13,286 bases of DNA, taken from JANFXS01 sp022791155. Its GTDB lineage: Bacteria > Bacillota > Clostridia > Lachnospirales > Anaerotignaceae. Location: contig CATJUX010000065.1 of assembly GCA_949743895.1 (NCBI GenBank), positions 1-13,286 on the forward strand, in the 5' to 3' direction. Below the pieces are notes generated by a model. That model saw only the letters and a list, made by a program, of their open reading frames with translations, did no database searches and had not been told where the DNA came from. Below are positions 6,321-13,286 of the stretch, one piece after another. Made by a program: the position numbers and the translations under genes. Position 1 is the stretch's first letter. Each line of letters starts with the position of its first letter.

Positions 6321-6752
6321 ATGGATTTTGATAACGAAATGACATTAACTTTCAAAAGCAAAAGCCACAATGAAGGGTTTGCGCGATTGGCAATTGCGGG
6401 CTTTGTGATGGATCTTGATCCAACAATAACAGAAATTAATGATATTAAAACAGCCGTTTCAGAGGCTGTGACCAATGCAATTATACATGGATATGACAGA
6501 AAAGATGGAGCGGTGACATTGCGCTGTGCATATTCAGGAACAACAATCTACATAGAAATTATCGACAAAGGAAAGGGGATTGAAAATATAAAAGAAGCTA
6601 TGGAGCCGCTTTTTACAACAAAGCCTCAGGAAGAAAGAAGCGGCCTTGGATTCACCGTTATGGAAAGTTTTATGGATGAAGTCAAGGTTGAAAGTATTTT
6701 GGGAGCGGGAACAAAGGTTTCTATGGTTAAAACTTTAAAAAGCCTTTCATAA
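6321..6752 (+). CDS. spoIIAB: Anti-sigma F factor / serine kinase SpoIIAB
   Basis: A 143-residue GHKL-fold kinase that holds sigma F inactive in the predivisional cell and phosphorylates SpoIIAA. The ATP-site boxes are visible: the N box EAVTNAIIHGY (E48, N52), the G1 box DKGKGI (D82) and the G2 box GLGFTVMESF (about 108). The stretch GFARLAIAGF near residue 20-28 is the region that, in the family, touches both SpoIIAA and sigma F. I chose the ATG at 6321 because GAGGTG lies 6 nt upstream, it follows the spoIIAA stop by 13 nt, and it gives the family length (about 146). An upstream in-frame ATG at 6279 would overlap spoIIAA and add 14 non-conserved residues. It is co-transcribed with spoIIAA and sigF. 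Confidence 0.97.
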   Translation: MDFDNEMTLTFKSKSHNEGFARLAIAGFVMDLDPTITEINDIKTAVSEAVTNAIIHGYDRKDGAVTLRCAYSGTTIYIEIIDKGKGIENIKEAMEPLFTTKPQEERSGLGFTVMESFMDEVKVESILGAGTKVSMVKTLKSLS

Positions 6753-6788
6753 AAATTCTTTTGTGGAAGTTCATAAAGAGGTGGTAAT

Positions 6789-7505
6789 TTGGACAACACA
6801 TTGGAAACTATAAAACGTGCTCAGCAAGGCGATATGGAAGCAAAGGGCAAGTTGATAAATGACAACAGCGGGCTCATATGGAGCATTGTGCGAAAATTTG
6901 CCGGGAGAGGCGTTGAAATGGAGGATCTGTTTCAAATTGGTGCCATGGGGCTGATAAAATGTATTAACAAATTTGATTCTTCTTTTAACGTGAAATTCTC
7001 AACATATGCTGTTCCAATGATAATGGGCGAAATTAAAAGATTTTTGCGCGATGATGGCATGATAAAAGTCAGCCGTCAGTTGAAAGAAATTGCAGTGAAA
7101 GCAAGATATATGGAGCAGTCGCTTTATATAAAAAATGGAGCATATCCAACAGTGAATGAACTGTCTGAAGAACTTCAGGTTGACACTGAAACATTGCTCA
7201 GTGCACTTGAAGCAACAAAGGAGGTTGATTCGATATATTCAACAGTTTTTCAGAAAGACGGAAGTGAAACATATTTGCTTGACAGAATTGTAAGCGATGA
7301 TGACAGCAACTTTTTTTCGGAGGACAGAATTACTCTTAGAAATGTCATTGATGGATTGAGTGCCCGCGACAAACAAATTATAGCCCTTAGATATTTTGAT
7401 GGAAAAACACAAACTGAAATATCAAAGGCGCTGGGAATTTCGCAAGTTCAGGTGAGCCGGCTTGAAAAAAAGATACTTAATGACATAAAAGAGAAGTTAA
7501 AGTAA
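6789..7505 (+). CDS. sigF: RNA polymerase sporulation sigma factor, sigma F
   Basis: A 238-residue first forespore-specific sigma factor, held by SpoIIAB and released through SpoIIAA. Region 2 lies at about 26-95 (EDLFQIGAMGLIKCINKFD, FSTYAVPMIMGEIKRFLRDD), region 3 follows, and region 4 is at about 185-232 with the helix-turn-helix GKTQTEISKALGISQVQVSR. It is distinguished from SigG by the missing VEICGV N-terminus and by its place after spoIIAB. The start appears to be TTG at 6789, with AGAGGTGG at 6777-6784. No ATG or GTG fits this frame nearby, and the family length (about 250) supports it. The gap from spoIIAB is 36 nt. In many Bacilli and Clostridia spoVA genes follow sigF; here zapA does, with its own promoter. 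No clear terminator follows. Confidence 0.96.
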   Translation: MDNTLETIKRAQQGDMEAKGKLINDNSGLIWSIVRKFAGRGVEMEDLFQIGAMGLIKCINKFDSSFNVKFSTYAVPMIMGEIKRFLRDDGMIKVSRQLKEIAVKARYMEQSLYIKNGAYPTVNELSEELQVDTETLLSALEATKEVDSIYSTVFQKDGSETYLLDRIVSDDDSNFFSEDRITLRNVIDGLSARDKQIIALRYFDGKTQTEISKALGISQVQVSRLEKKILNDIKEKLK

Positions 7506-7512
7506 AAATTTG

Positions 7513-7541
7513 TTTATAATTGTTTTTTTGTATGCTATAAT
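7513..7541 (+). promoter_or_regulatory. Sigma-A promoter of the zapA gene
   Basis: TTTATA (7513-7518) and a perfect TATAAT (7536-7541) are 17 bp apart, and TGC just before the -10 makes it an extended type. It lies 73 bp before the ATG at 7615, so the division/wall genes can be transcribed in vegetative cells apart from the spoIIA operon. Confidence 0.65.
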
Positions 7542-7614
7542 ATTACGGCAAGACAGTGTGTTTGCAGAAGATTTGGCTTTTGTTTAACAAATATGTTTTG
7601 GAGGAAGTGGTAAT

Positions 7615-8421
7615 ATGGCATACAAAAACAATGTTTCTATTAGGGTTTGCGGCAGAACAATGACATTATCAGGCGACGAAAGTGTTGAATATATAACCAA
7701 AGTTGCTAACTATATCGAGCAAAAAGCTGAGGAATTGAGGCAAAGTGAAGGCGCCAAGGCCATGAATGCCAATCTGATTTCTGTGCTTACATCAATCAAC
7801 ATTGCTGATGATTTTTTTAAGGAAGTTGAAAAAAGAAAAAATATAGAAAAAGAATTTTCTGCATATAAGCAAAAACAGGCCAAAGGCATTGCGGCAGCTG
7901 AAGAGAAGGTCATGAAAGAAAAGGAAGATTTGGAAAGACGTTTGAAAGAGGCCGAGCAAAAAAGCAATGATAGCGGCGGCAGCATAACTGAACTTGAGGA
8001 TAGAAACAAAAAATTGACAAATGAATTGGAACAATCAAAAAAACATGCAGAGGAATTGAATAGAAAAATATCTGAAATTGAAAACATAAATGAGGGGCTC
8101 AAAAGTTCTGTTATAAAGCTCAATGAAATGGTGATCAAACTTAACAGCGAAAAAGAAAATTTGGCCAAAGACCTGAAAGAGGCTGAAACAAAATCAGATG
8201 AAAACAGGGAGCTTCAAAACTCTGTAGAAAAGCTTAATGGAGATATAGAAGAACTTAGCAAAGAAAAAGAAGCTCTGTCTGAAAAACTGAACGAGGCCGA
8301 AAATGTGATATATGACCTAAGAGAGGAAATAAAAATCAAAATTGCTAAAATAAACCGCCTAAAATCTATAGAGGACAAGCTGGCATCAGGCAGGATTGTT
8401 GAAGTTAAAGAAAGTTTTTGA
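7615..8421 (+). CDS. zapA: ZapA-family cell division protein with long C-terminal coiled coil
   Basis: A 268-residue protein. Residues 1 to about 85 match ZapA, the Z-ring associated protein that binds and bundles FtsZ: NNVSIRVCGRTMTLSGDESVEYI, then VANYIEQKAEEL and ANLISVLTSINIADDFF. Residues about 70-262 are almost entirely charged heptad sequence rich in Lys, Glu, Leu and Asn (for example KEDLERRLKEAEQKS, SEKENLAKDLKEAETKS), predicted to be one long coiled coil. Typical ZapA is 85-140 residues, so this copy has an extra coiled-coil rod of about 150 or more residues. GGAGGA lies about 9 nt before the ATG. A U32-family gene follows by 51 bp, a pairing I recall as common in Clostridia. Naming by domain is sure; whether the rod alters function is inference. 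Confidence 0.85.
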   Translation: MAYKNNVSIRVCGRTMTLSGDESVEYITKVANYIEQKAEELRQSEGAKAMNANLISVLTSINIADDFFKEVEKRKNIEKEFSAYKQKQAKGIAAAEEKVMKEKEDLERRLKEAEQKSNDSGGSITELEDRNKKLTNELEQSKKHAEELNRKISEIENINEGLKSSVIKLNEMVIKLNSEKENLAKDLKEAETKSDENRELQNSVEKLNGDIEELSKEKEALSEKLNEAENVIYDLREEIKIKIAKINRLKSIEDKLASGRIVEVKESF

Positions 8422-8472
8422 TATATGTTGAGCAAATAGTGTGTCTTTTTGAATTTTGGAAAGGAAGATTTT

Positions 8473-10899
8473 ATGCCTGTGTTGAAAAAACCAGAACTTT
8501 TATCACCCGCTGGTTCGGCAGAAAGTGTCAAAGCTGCTGTTAACAATGGATGTGATGCTATATATATAGGCGGACAGAAGTTTAGCGCGAGACAATATGC
8601 AGACAATTTTGATATTGATGAATTCGAAAGAATATGTGACTATTGTCATTTGAGAGATGTAAATGTTTATGCCACAGTTAACACCATTTATAAAGATGGT
8701 GAGCTTAAAGAACTTTTTGACTTTGTCAAAAGACTTTATGAAATTGGGGTTGATGCGCTCATAGTTCAGGATTTGGGAGTGGCCAATGCGATTAGAAGCA
8801 CATATCCCGATCTTAAACTTCACGCAAGCACACAGCTCACGGCAAACAGTGTTAAAGATGTTTTGGCATTGGAGAAAATTGGATTTAGCAAGGTTGTTTT
8901 GAGCCGTGAACTGAACTTGAAAGAGATAAATGAAATTGTCGAAAACTGCGGCTGTGAAATTGAAACATTCATACATGGCGCTTTGTGTGTGTCATACTCA
9001 GGGCAGTGCATCATGAGCAGTATGCTTGGCGGAAGGAGTGGGAACAGAGGAAGATGTGCCCAAACTTGCCGCCTTCCATATTCTTTGCACAACAGCTATT
9101 CCAAAATTAAGGAAGGGCATCTTTTAAGCCCAAAAGACATTGAGACAGTGACAATTTTGCCTGAATTGATTGAAGCTGGAATATCGTCACTGAAAATAGA
9201 AGGGCGCATGAAAAGCCCTGAATATGTTGCAGGAGTCACTTCAATTTACAGAAAATATATTGATATGTATTTTGAAAATCCTGACAGTTACAATGTTGAT
9301 GAAAATGATATTAAAATTCTTCTTCAGCTTTTCAACCGTGGAGGTTTCACAGAAGGGTATTATAAAAACTTTTCTGGAAGCGACATGATGAGCCCTGAAA
9401 GGCCAAAAAGCTGGGGTGTGAAGCTTGGCCATATAGATTCCTATGACAAAAAAAGTGGAAGAACAACAATACGCACAAGAGAGCCCCTTGCTGCCGGAGA
9501 CGGAATTGAGATATGGACAAGAAGCGAGCCTCATGTTGGAAGCGGGATAAACAAAGCGTCTAAAGCAGGAGAAGTGATAAATGTTAAGATAAACGGCGAT
9601 GTCAATGTGAACGATGTGGTTTATAAAACTCATGACAAAGCGTTGGAAGACTTGTTGAAGCAGAGCTATCAAAAGGACATAAGAACAAAAAATGTTTATG
9701 GAAGTTTTTCGGCATATGCCGGAAATGAAATGAAGTTTTCGCTGTGGGACAACGAGGGCAACAAAGTTTCGGTTTCGGGCGGAAACGTTCAGCAGGCCCA
9801 AAATCAGCCGTTGAGTGCTGACAAAATTAAAAAACAGCTCTTAAAAACAGGCGGAACAGCTTTTAGAGCTGTTGAGGTTGAGTTTTTTGGTGACGAAAAT
9901 ATATATATTCCTATGGCAGAACTCAATCAGATTCGCCGTGATGCCGTCGATGAGCTTGAGAAAGCTATACTTAAAAGAACAAAAAGAAAGACGATTTCTT
10001 CTATAAAACCATTGCGGGAAAATGCACAGTTCAAATATGACAAAAAATTGAATGTTCTTGTGAGTGACATTCTTCAATTTAGAGCCGCAATTGCAAGTGA
10101 TGGAATAAATATAATTTATATTGAACTTTTTAATGATTTTGAAGAAAATTTTAAGAAAATTGTCGATGAATGCCATGAGGCTGGAATAAAACTTTATGCG
10201 GCAATTCCTCGTATCTATAGAAAATATAGTGCCGATATATATGAAAAATTCATTGATGAGCTAAAAGAAAGTGAAATTGACGGTTTTCTTGTGCGCTCAA
10301 TTGGCCAGTTTCATGAATTTAAGTCAACAGGGAAAGAAATTGCAACAGATTTTAATATGAATGTTTTTAATTCATATGATGTTGAATTTTGGAATGATAT
10401 GGAAGCTGACATCATTTGCGTTTCGGCTGAGCTCAATCTTAATGAAATAAATGACATGGCCAATGAACACTGTGAGATGATTGGATATGGACATGTGCCG
10501 CTTATGACAACGCATCAATGCCCTGTTGGAGCATATGCAGGAAACAAAAGAAACGGTATGTATTGTGAACTTAAAGACGCTGAAAAAAATTTTTATTTGA
10601 AGGATAGAAAGGGAGAAAAGTTTCCTCTTTTGACAGACTGCTCTCAGTGTGTGTGCACAATACTCAATGGCAAACCGTTATTTTTGTTGAAATTTTTTGA
10701 TGAAATACTTGCTTCGCCAACAGGATTTATGAGGCTTATGTTCACAACTGAGGATGCTGCTGAAACAAAACGTATCATAAATGCTTATGCCGAATGTATT
10801 GCCGACTGGATTGACATCAAGCCATCAGTTAAAAAGCTTATCAGTGAAATGACGGAAAAGGGCAGCACAAAAGGCCATTATTTCAGAGGAATAGAATAG
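8473..10899 (+). CDS. U32 family protein with DUF3656-like region (probable RNA hydroxylation factor, RlhA/TrhP-like)
   Basis: An 808-residue protein. The N-terminal U32 domain begins ELLSPAGSAESVKAAV and continues with DAIYIGGQKFSAR (about 8-40). The signature HGALCVSYSGQC ... GRCAQTCRLPY (about 168-203) carries C172, C179, C195 and C199, which in relatives hold an iron-sulfur cluster. Although named peptidases, characterised U32 proteins of this kind (RlhA, TrhP, UbiU/V) take part in hydroxylation of 23S rRNA, tRNA or ubiquinone. Residues about 390-510 fit the DUF3656 insert. The C-terminal part (about 520-735) looks like a second, degenerate U32 half, with MTTHQCPVGAYAG and further cysteines C683, C698, C723, C726 and C728. 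I chose the ATG at 8473, with AAGGA upstream, over the in-frame TTG at 8449. Ubiquinone work is unlikely in this lineage, so an RNA target is favoured. Confidence 0.88.
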   Translation: MPVLKKPELLSPAGSAESVKAAVNNGCDAIYIGGQKFSARQYADNFDIDEFERICDYCHLRDVNVYATVNTIYKDGELKELFDFVKRLYEIGVDALIVQDLGVANAIRSTYPDLKLHASTQLTANSVKDVLALEKIGFSKVVLSRELNLKEINEIVENCGCEIETFIHGALCVSYSGQCIMSSMLGGRSGNRGRCAQTCRLPYSLHNSYSKIKEGHLLSPKDIETVTILPELIEAGISSLKIEGRMKSPEYVAGVTSIYRKYIDMYFENPDSYNVDENDIKILLQLFNRGGFTEGYYKNFSGSDMMSPERPKSWGVKLGHIDSYDKKSGRTTIRTREPLAAGDGIEIWTRSEPHVGSGINKASKAGEVINVKINGDVNVNDVVYKTHDKALEDLLKQSYQKDIRTKNVYGSFSAYAGNEMKFSLWDNEGNKVSVSGGNVQQAQNQPLSADKIKKQLLKTGGTAFRAVEVEFFGDENIYIPMAELNQIRRDAVDELEKAILKRTKRKTISSIKPLRENAQFKYDKKLNVLVSDILQFRAAIASDGINIIYIELFNDFEENFKKIVDECHEAGIKLYAAIPRIYRKYSADIYEKFIDELKESEIDGFLVRSIGQFHEFKSTGKEIATDFNMNVFNSYDVEFWNDMEADIICVSAELNLNEINDMANEHCEMIGYGHVPLMTTHQCPVGAYAGNKRNGMYCELKDAEKNFYLKDRKGEKFPLLTDCSQCVCTILNGKPLFLLKFFDEILASPTGFMRLMFTTEDAAETKRIINAYAECIADWIDIKPSVKKLISEMTEKGSTKGHYFRGIE

Positions 10900-10909
10900 A
10901 AGTGGTTTT

Positions 10910-12262
10910 ATGTTTGAACTTTTTATAAAATTTGCAAGATATTTATTTGTGTTGTATATTTTGATTTTTATATATAACACAGTTGTTTTTATGCTTGACG
11001 AATTTTCATTGACAAAAAAAGAACACAGCAAAACCGTTTTGGGAGGGCGCATTGCCATAGCCATTAATCATTTAACAGCATTTATGATACTTGCATTTGA
11101 TAAAAATACAGGAAGTTTTGACAAAGATATGTTGGTTATGTGCATATTGGGGCTTATGTTTATAACAGCGGCGAACCATTTGGCAAACTATTTTTTTAGA
11201 AACAGCTGCCCAATAATATGGAATTGTGTTTTTTTTCTGCTTGATATAGGGCTTATAATGCTTGAGCGCCTTGACACAACACTGGCTTTCAAACAGTTTG
11301 TGTGGATAATTTTTGGCTTTTTTATAGCATTTTGGATTCCGACAATTATTAATATAATTCCTAAATTTGAAATGTTTGAAAAACTTTACATAATATCAGG
11401 ATATATGCTTATATTGTTAACATTCATTCTTGGAAGGAAGGAATATGGTTCAATCAACTGGATTCATATTGGGCCATTCGGTTTTCAGCCTTCTGAAATA
11501 GTGAAATTTTTGTTTATATTTTATTTGGCAAGTGTTTTTAGAAAAAGAGTGGAGCTGCGGGAGTTGATTATAACTGGACTACTTAGTGCAGGAGTGGTCA
11601 TTCTTCTTGTTTTTCAAAAAGATCTTGGAAGCGCACTCATTTTCTTTTTCACGTATATAATAATGTTGTATATCGCTACATCAAATGAAATTTTATTTTT
11701 TGGCGGGATGGCAGGAGCAGGAGCAGCAAGCATTATCGCATATAATATGTTTAACCATGTAAGAGTGCGTGTTGCTGTTTGGAAAGATCCGTGGAGTGAC
11801 ATTGATTTCACGGGGTATCAAATTGCTCAGTCATTGTTTGCCATAAGCACTGGCGGTATATTGGGCAGTGGGCTGACAAAAGGAATGCCAGCAAGCATAC
11901 CTGTTGTTGCAAAGGATTTTATATTTGCAGCAATTCTTGAGGAATTTGGCACTATATTTGGAATTTGCGTTATAATTATATTTGTTTTGCTTTTTGCAAG
12001 GGGAATGATTATAGCATTTTACAGCCAGAGAAGATATTATGCTATTTTGGCATCTGGATTTACAGCTATGATGGCTTTTCAAACATTTCTTATTATTGGT
12101 GGAGTTATAAAATTAATACCGCTTACAGGAGTTACAGTTCCATTCGTCAGTTATGGCGGAAGTTCGGTGGTTGTCAGCATAATCACCATTGGCATAATCC
12201 AGTGGATTTGTGGCTATCAGCAAACATTGGTTAAGGGAGGCGGTTGGAACGACGAGAAGTAA
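10910..12262 (+). CDS. SEDS-family peptidoglycan glycosyltransferase (FtsW/RodA/SpoVE-like)
   Basis: A 450-residue polytopic membrane protein of the SEDS family, which polymerises lipid II into glycan strands together with a partner class B PBP. Conserved sites are FQPSEIVKF (192-200), FQKDLGSA (235-242), RVAVWKDPW (287-295), GYQIAQSLFAI (302-312), KDFIFAAILEEFG (335-347, with D336 the likely catalytic aspartate) and LTGVTVPFVSYGGSS (405-419). The canonical SEDS start is near residue 105. The first 100 residues form an N-terminal extension with about three extra membrane helices, so it is longer than FtsW or RodA (about 370-400). It starts 10 bp after the U32 stop with only a poor Shine-Dalgarno sequence, suggesting translational coupling. 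The PBP downstream is its presumed partner. Sequence alone cannot say whether it serves division, elongation or spore cortex. Confidence 0.92.
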   Translation: MFELFIKFARYLFVLYILIFIYNTVVFMLDEFSLTKKEHSKTVLGGRIAIAINHLTAFMILAFDKNTGSFDKDMLVMCILGLMFITAANHLANYFFRNSCPIIWNCVFFLLDIGLIMLERLDTTLAFKQFVWIIFGFFIAFWIPTIINIIPKFEMFEKLYIISGYMLILLTFILGRKEYGSINWIHIGPFGFQPSEIVKFLFIFYLASVFRKRVELRELIITGLLSAGVVILLVFQKDLGSALIFFFTYIIMLYIATSNEILFFGGMAGAGAASIIAYNMFNHVRVRVAVWKDPWSDIDFTGYQIAQSLFAISTGGILGSGLTKGMPASIPVVAKDFIFAAILEEFGTIFGICVIIIFVLLFARGMIIAFYSQRRYYAILASGFTAMMAFQTFLIIGGVIKLIPLTGVTVPFVSYGGSSVVVSIITIGIIQWICGYQQTLVKGGGWNDEK

Positions 12263-13286
12263 AAGAAGCATAAAACGTATTTTTGCGCTTATATCTCTTA
12301 TGTTTTTTATAAGTGTGGTGTATATACTGAAGATAGTTGTTTTGGACAGCGAATTTCTGATGACAAATTCATATAACCCAAGGATAAACTCAACAGACAC
12401 TTCTATAAAAAGAGGCAATATATATGACTGTGATGGAAATTTAATGGCATATAGCGAAAAGGAAGGCGAAATTTATAAAAGGGTTTATATTGATGGAGAA
12501 AATTCGGCACATGTTTTGGGATATGTTGATGCAGGAAAAAGTGGAATTGAAGCGGCACAAAATTTCACCATGCAAAAACTTGACAATGAGCTGACCCAAA
12601 GGATGCTTTCGGTTTTCAAAGAGGATGAAATTGAAGGCAACAGTGTTAAACTTACAATAGACAGCTATCTTCAAAAAATTGGAAGCGATCTTATGCGCAC
12701 AAATAATGGTGCGGTTGTTGTTTTGGAGGTCAAAACCGGAAAAGTTGTGTGCATGGTGTCAAAACCAGGCTATAATCCTCAAACTGTTGCTGAAGATTGG
12801 GAAATGCTGAGAGAAAGCGAAAACAGCCAGCTTTTGAACCGTGCATCACAGGGAGTGTATACGCCTGGTTCAACGTTCAAGATGATTACAGCTGTTTCAG
12901 CCATGAGAAATTTAAGTGATATTTACAGCTATAAATACAATTGCAAAGGAAGCGCCGTTTTTGATGGCAAAGTCATACATTGTTTCAATGACAAGGCTCA
13001 TGGAGAGGTTGACATCACATCAGCTTTTGCAGAAAGCTGCAATTGTTTTTTTGCAGAAATTGGAACTGAAATTGGAGCAGCCAAACTCCGTGAAACGGCA
13101 GATTCTCTTGGGTTTAACAGCAGTTTTGAATTTGATTTGCCTTCATCGGTTTCAAAAGTTTCAATTGAAGCTGATTCAAAAGAAAGTGAAATTGTTGAAA
13201 CGGCGATTGGTCAGGGAAAAACATTGGCTACACCATTGTTTATGGCAAGTCTCGCGGCAGCGGCGGCCAATGAAGGCATTGTTATG
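12210..13286 (+). CDS. Class B penicillin-binding protein (transpeptidase), 3' end beyond the window, start uncertain
   Basis: D,D-transpeptidase that cross-links peptidoglycan, predicted partner of the SEDS protein just upstream. A basic segment (SKRSIKR) is followed by one membrane anchor (IFALISLMFFISVVYILKIVV). Next come KRGNIYDCDGNLMA (the N-terminal RGxIxDxxG motif of class B PBPs), a short linker domain, and the transpeptidase domain with YTPGSTFK (active-site Ser-x-x-Lys) near 12870 and ESCN (Ser-x-Asn) near 13036. The KTG motif would lie past the edge. Compact spacing resembles PbpA-type enzymes of about 450-490 residues. The start is a problem: in frame there is only GTG 12210 (no good ribosome binding site, inside the SEDS gene) or ATG 12300 (inside the membrane helix). 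The best ribosome binding site, AAGGGAGG at 12233-12240, points to TTG 12244 in another frame that stops at 12271-12273. Confidence 0.88.
   Translation, partial: MAISKHWLREAVGTTRSKRSIKRIFALISLMFFISVVYILKIVVLDSEFLMTNSYNPRINSTDTSIKRGNIYDCDGNLMAYSEKEGEIYKRVYIDGENSAHVLGYVDAGKSGIEAAQNFTMQKLDNELTQRMLSVFKEDEIEGNSVKLTIDSYLQKIGSDLMRTNNGAVVVLEVKTGKVVCMVSKPGYNPQTVAEDWEMLRESENSQLLNRASQGVYTPGSTFKMITAVSAMRNLSDIYSYKYNCKGSAVFDGKVIHCFNDKAHGEVDITSAFAESCNCFFAEIGTEIGAAKLRETADSLGFNSSFEFDLPSSVSKVSIEADSKESEIVETAIGQGKTLATPLFMASLAAAAANEGIVM

Noticed and set aside
7710..8168. 152-codon Ser/Phe/Leu-rich frame on the - strand
   Set aside because: It is the antisense shadow of the Lys/Glu-rich coiled coil of ZapA.

Overview
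The window looks like chromosome of an endospore-forming, low-GC Gram-positive bacterium of the class Clostridia (Bacillota). The evidence is AT-rich DNA, strong AGGAGG-type ribosome binding sites, a class A RNase P RNA, and the forespore regulators SpoIIAA, SpoIIAB, sigma F and sigma G. I cannot name the genus. All open frames fit a code in which TGA is stop (the DJ-1 and ZapA genes both end in TGA).

Layout. Positions 41-382 hold the RNase P RNA on the + strand. Positions 472-833 hold an apparent remnant of an IS200/IS605-type insertion sequence: a hairpin, an inverted repeat that would bury the transposase ribosome binding site, and a broken Y1 transposase start. On the - strand follow a large secreted N-acetylmuramoyl-L-alanine amidase (836-3010) and, beyond a gap with a decayed small frame and a bidirectional terminator, sigG (3454-4227). 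From 4509 on, all genes are on the + strand: a DJ-1/PfpI protein, an isochorismatase-fold cysteine hydrolase, a two-hairpin intergenic element, the spoIIA operon (spoIIAA-spoIIAB-sigF, 5972-7505), a ZapA protein with a very long coiled coil, a U32/DUF3656 protein, a SEDS-family (FtsW/RodA/SpoVE) glycosyltransferase, and the first part of a class B penicillin-binding protein that runs off the right edge.

How the genes work together. SpoIIAA and SpoIIAB form the partner-switching module that releases sigma F in the forespore; sigma F is known to turn on sigG, and sigma G then runs late forespore transcription. ZapA (Z-ring), the SEDS polymerase with its cognate transpeptidase, and the amidase are all cell-wall or division functions. 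The right half is therefore a sporulation-to-division-to-wall-synthesis run, although the U32 protein is probably an RNA-modification enzyme.

I found no clearly new system. The most unusual points are the reading-frame problem at the SEDS/PBP junction, the IS200-derived remnant with its anti-Shine-Dalgarno hairpin and flanking 12-bp direct repeat, sigG placed away from spoIIGA-sigE and beside the spoIIA operon, the enlarged ZapA, and the structured element before spoIIAA.
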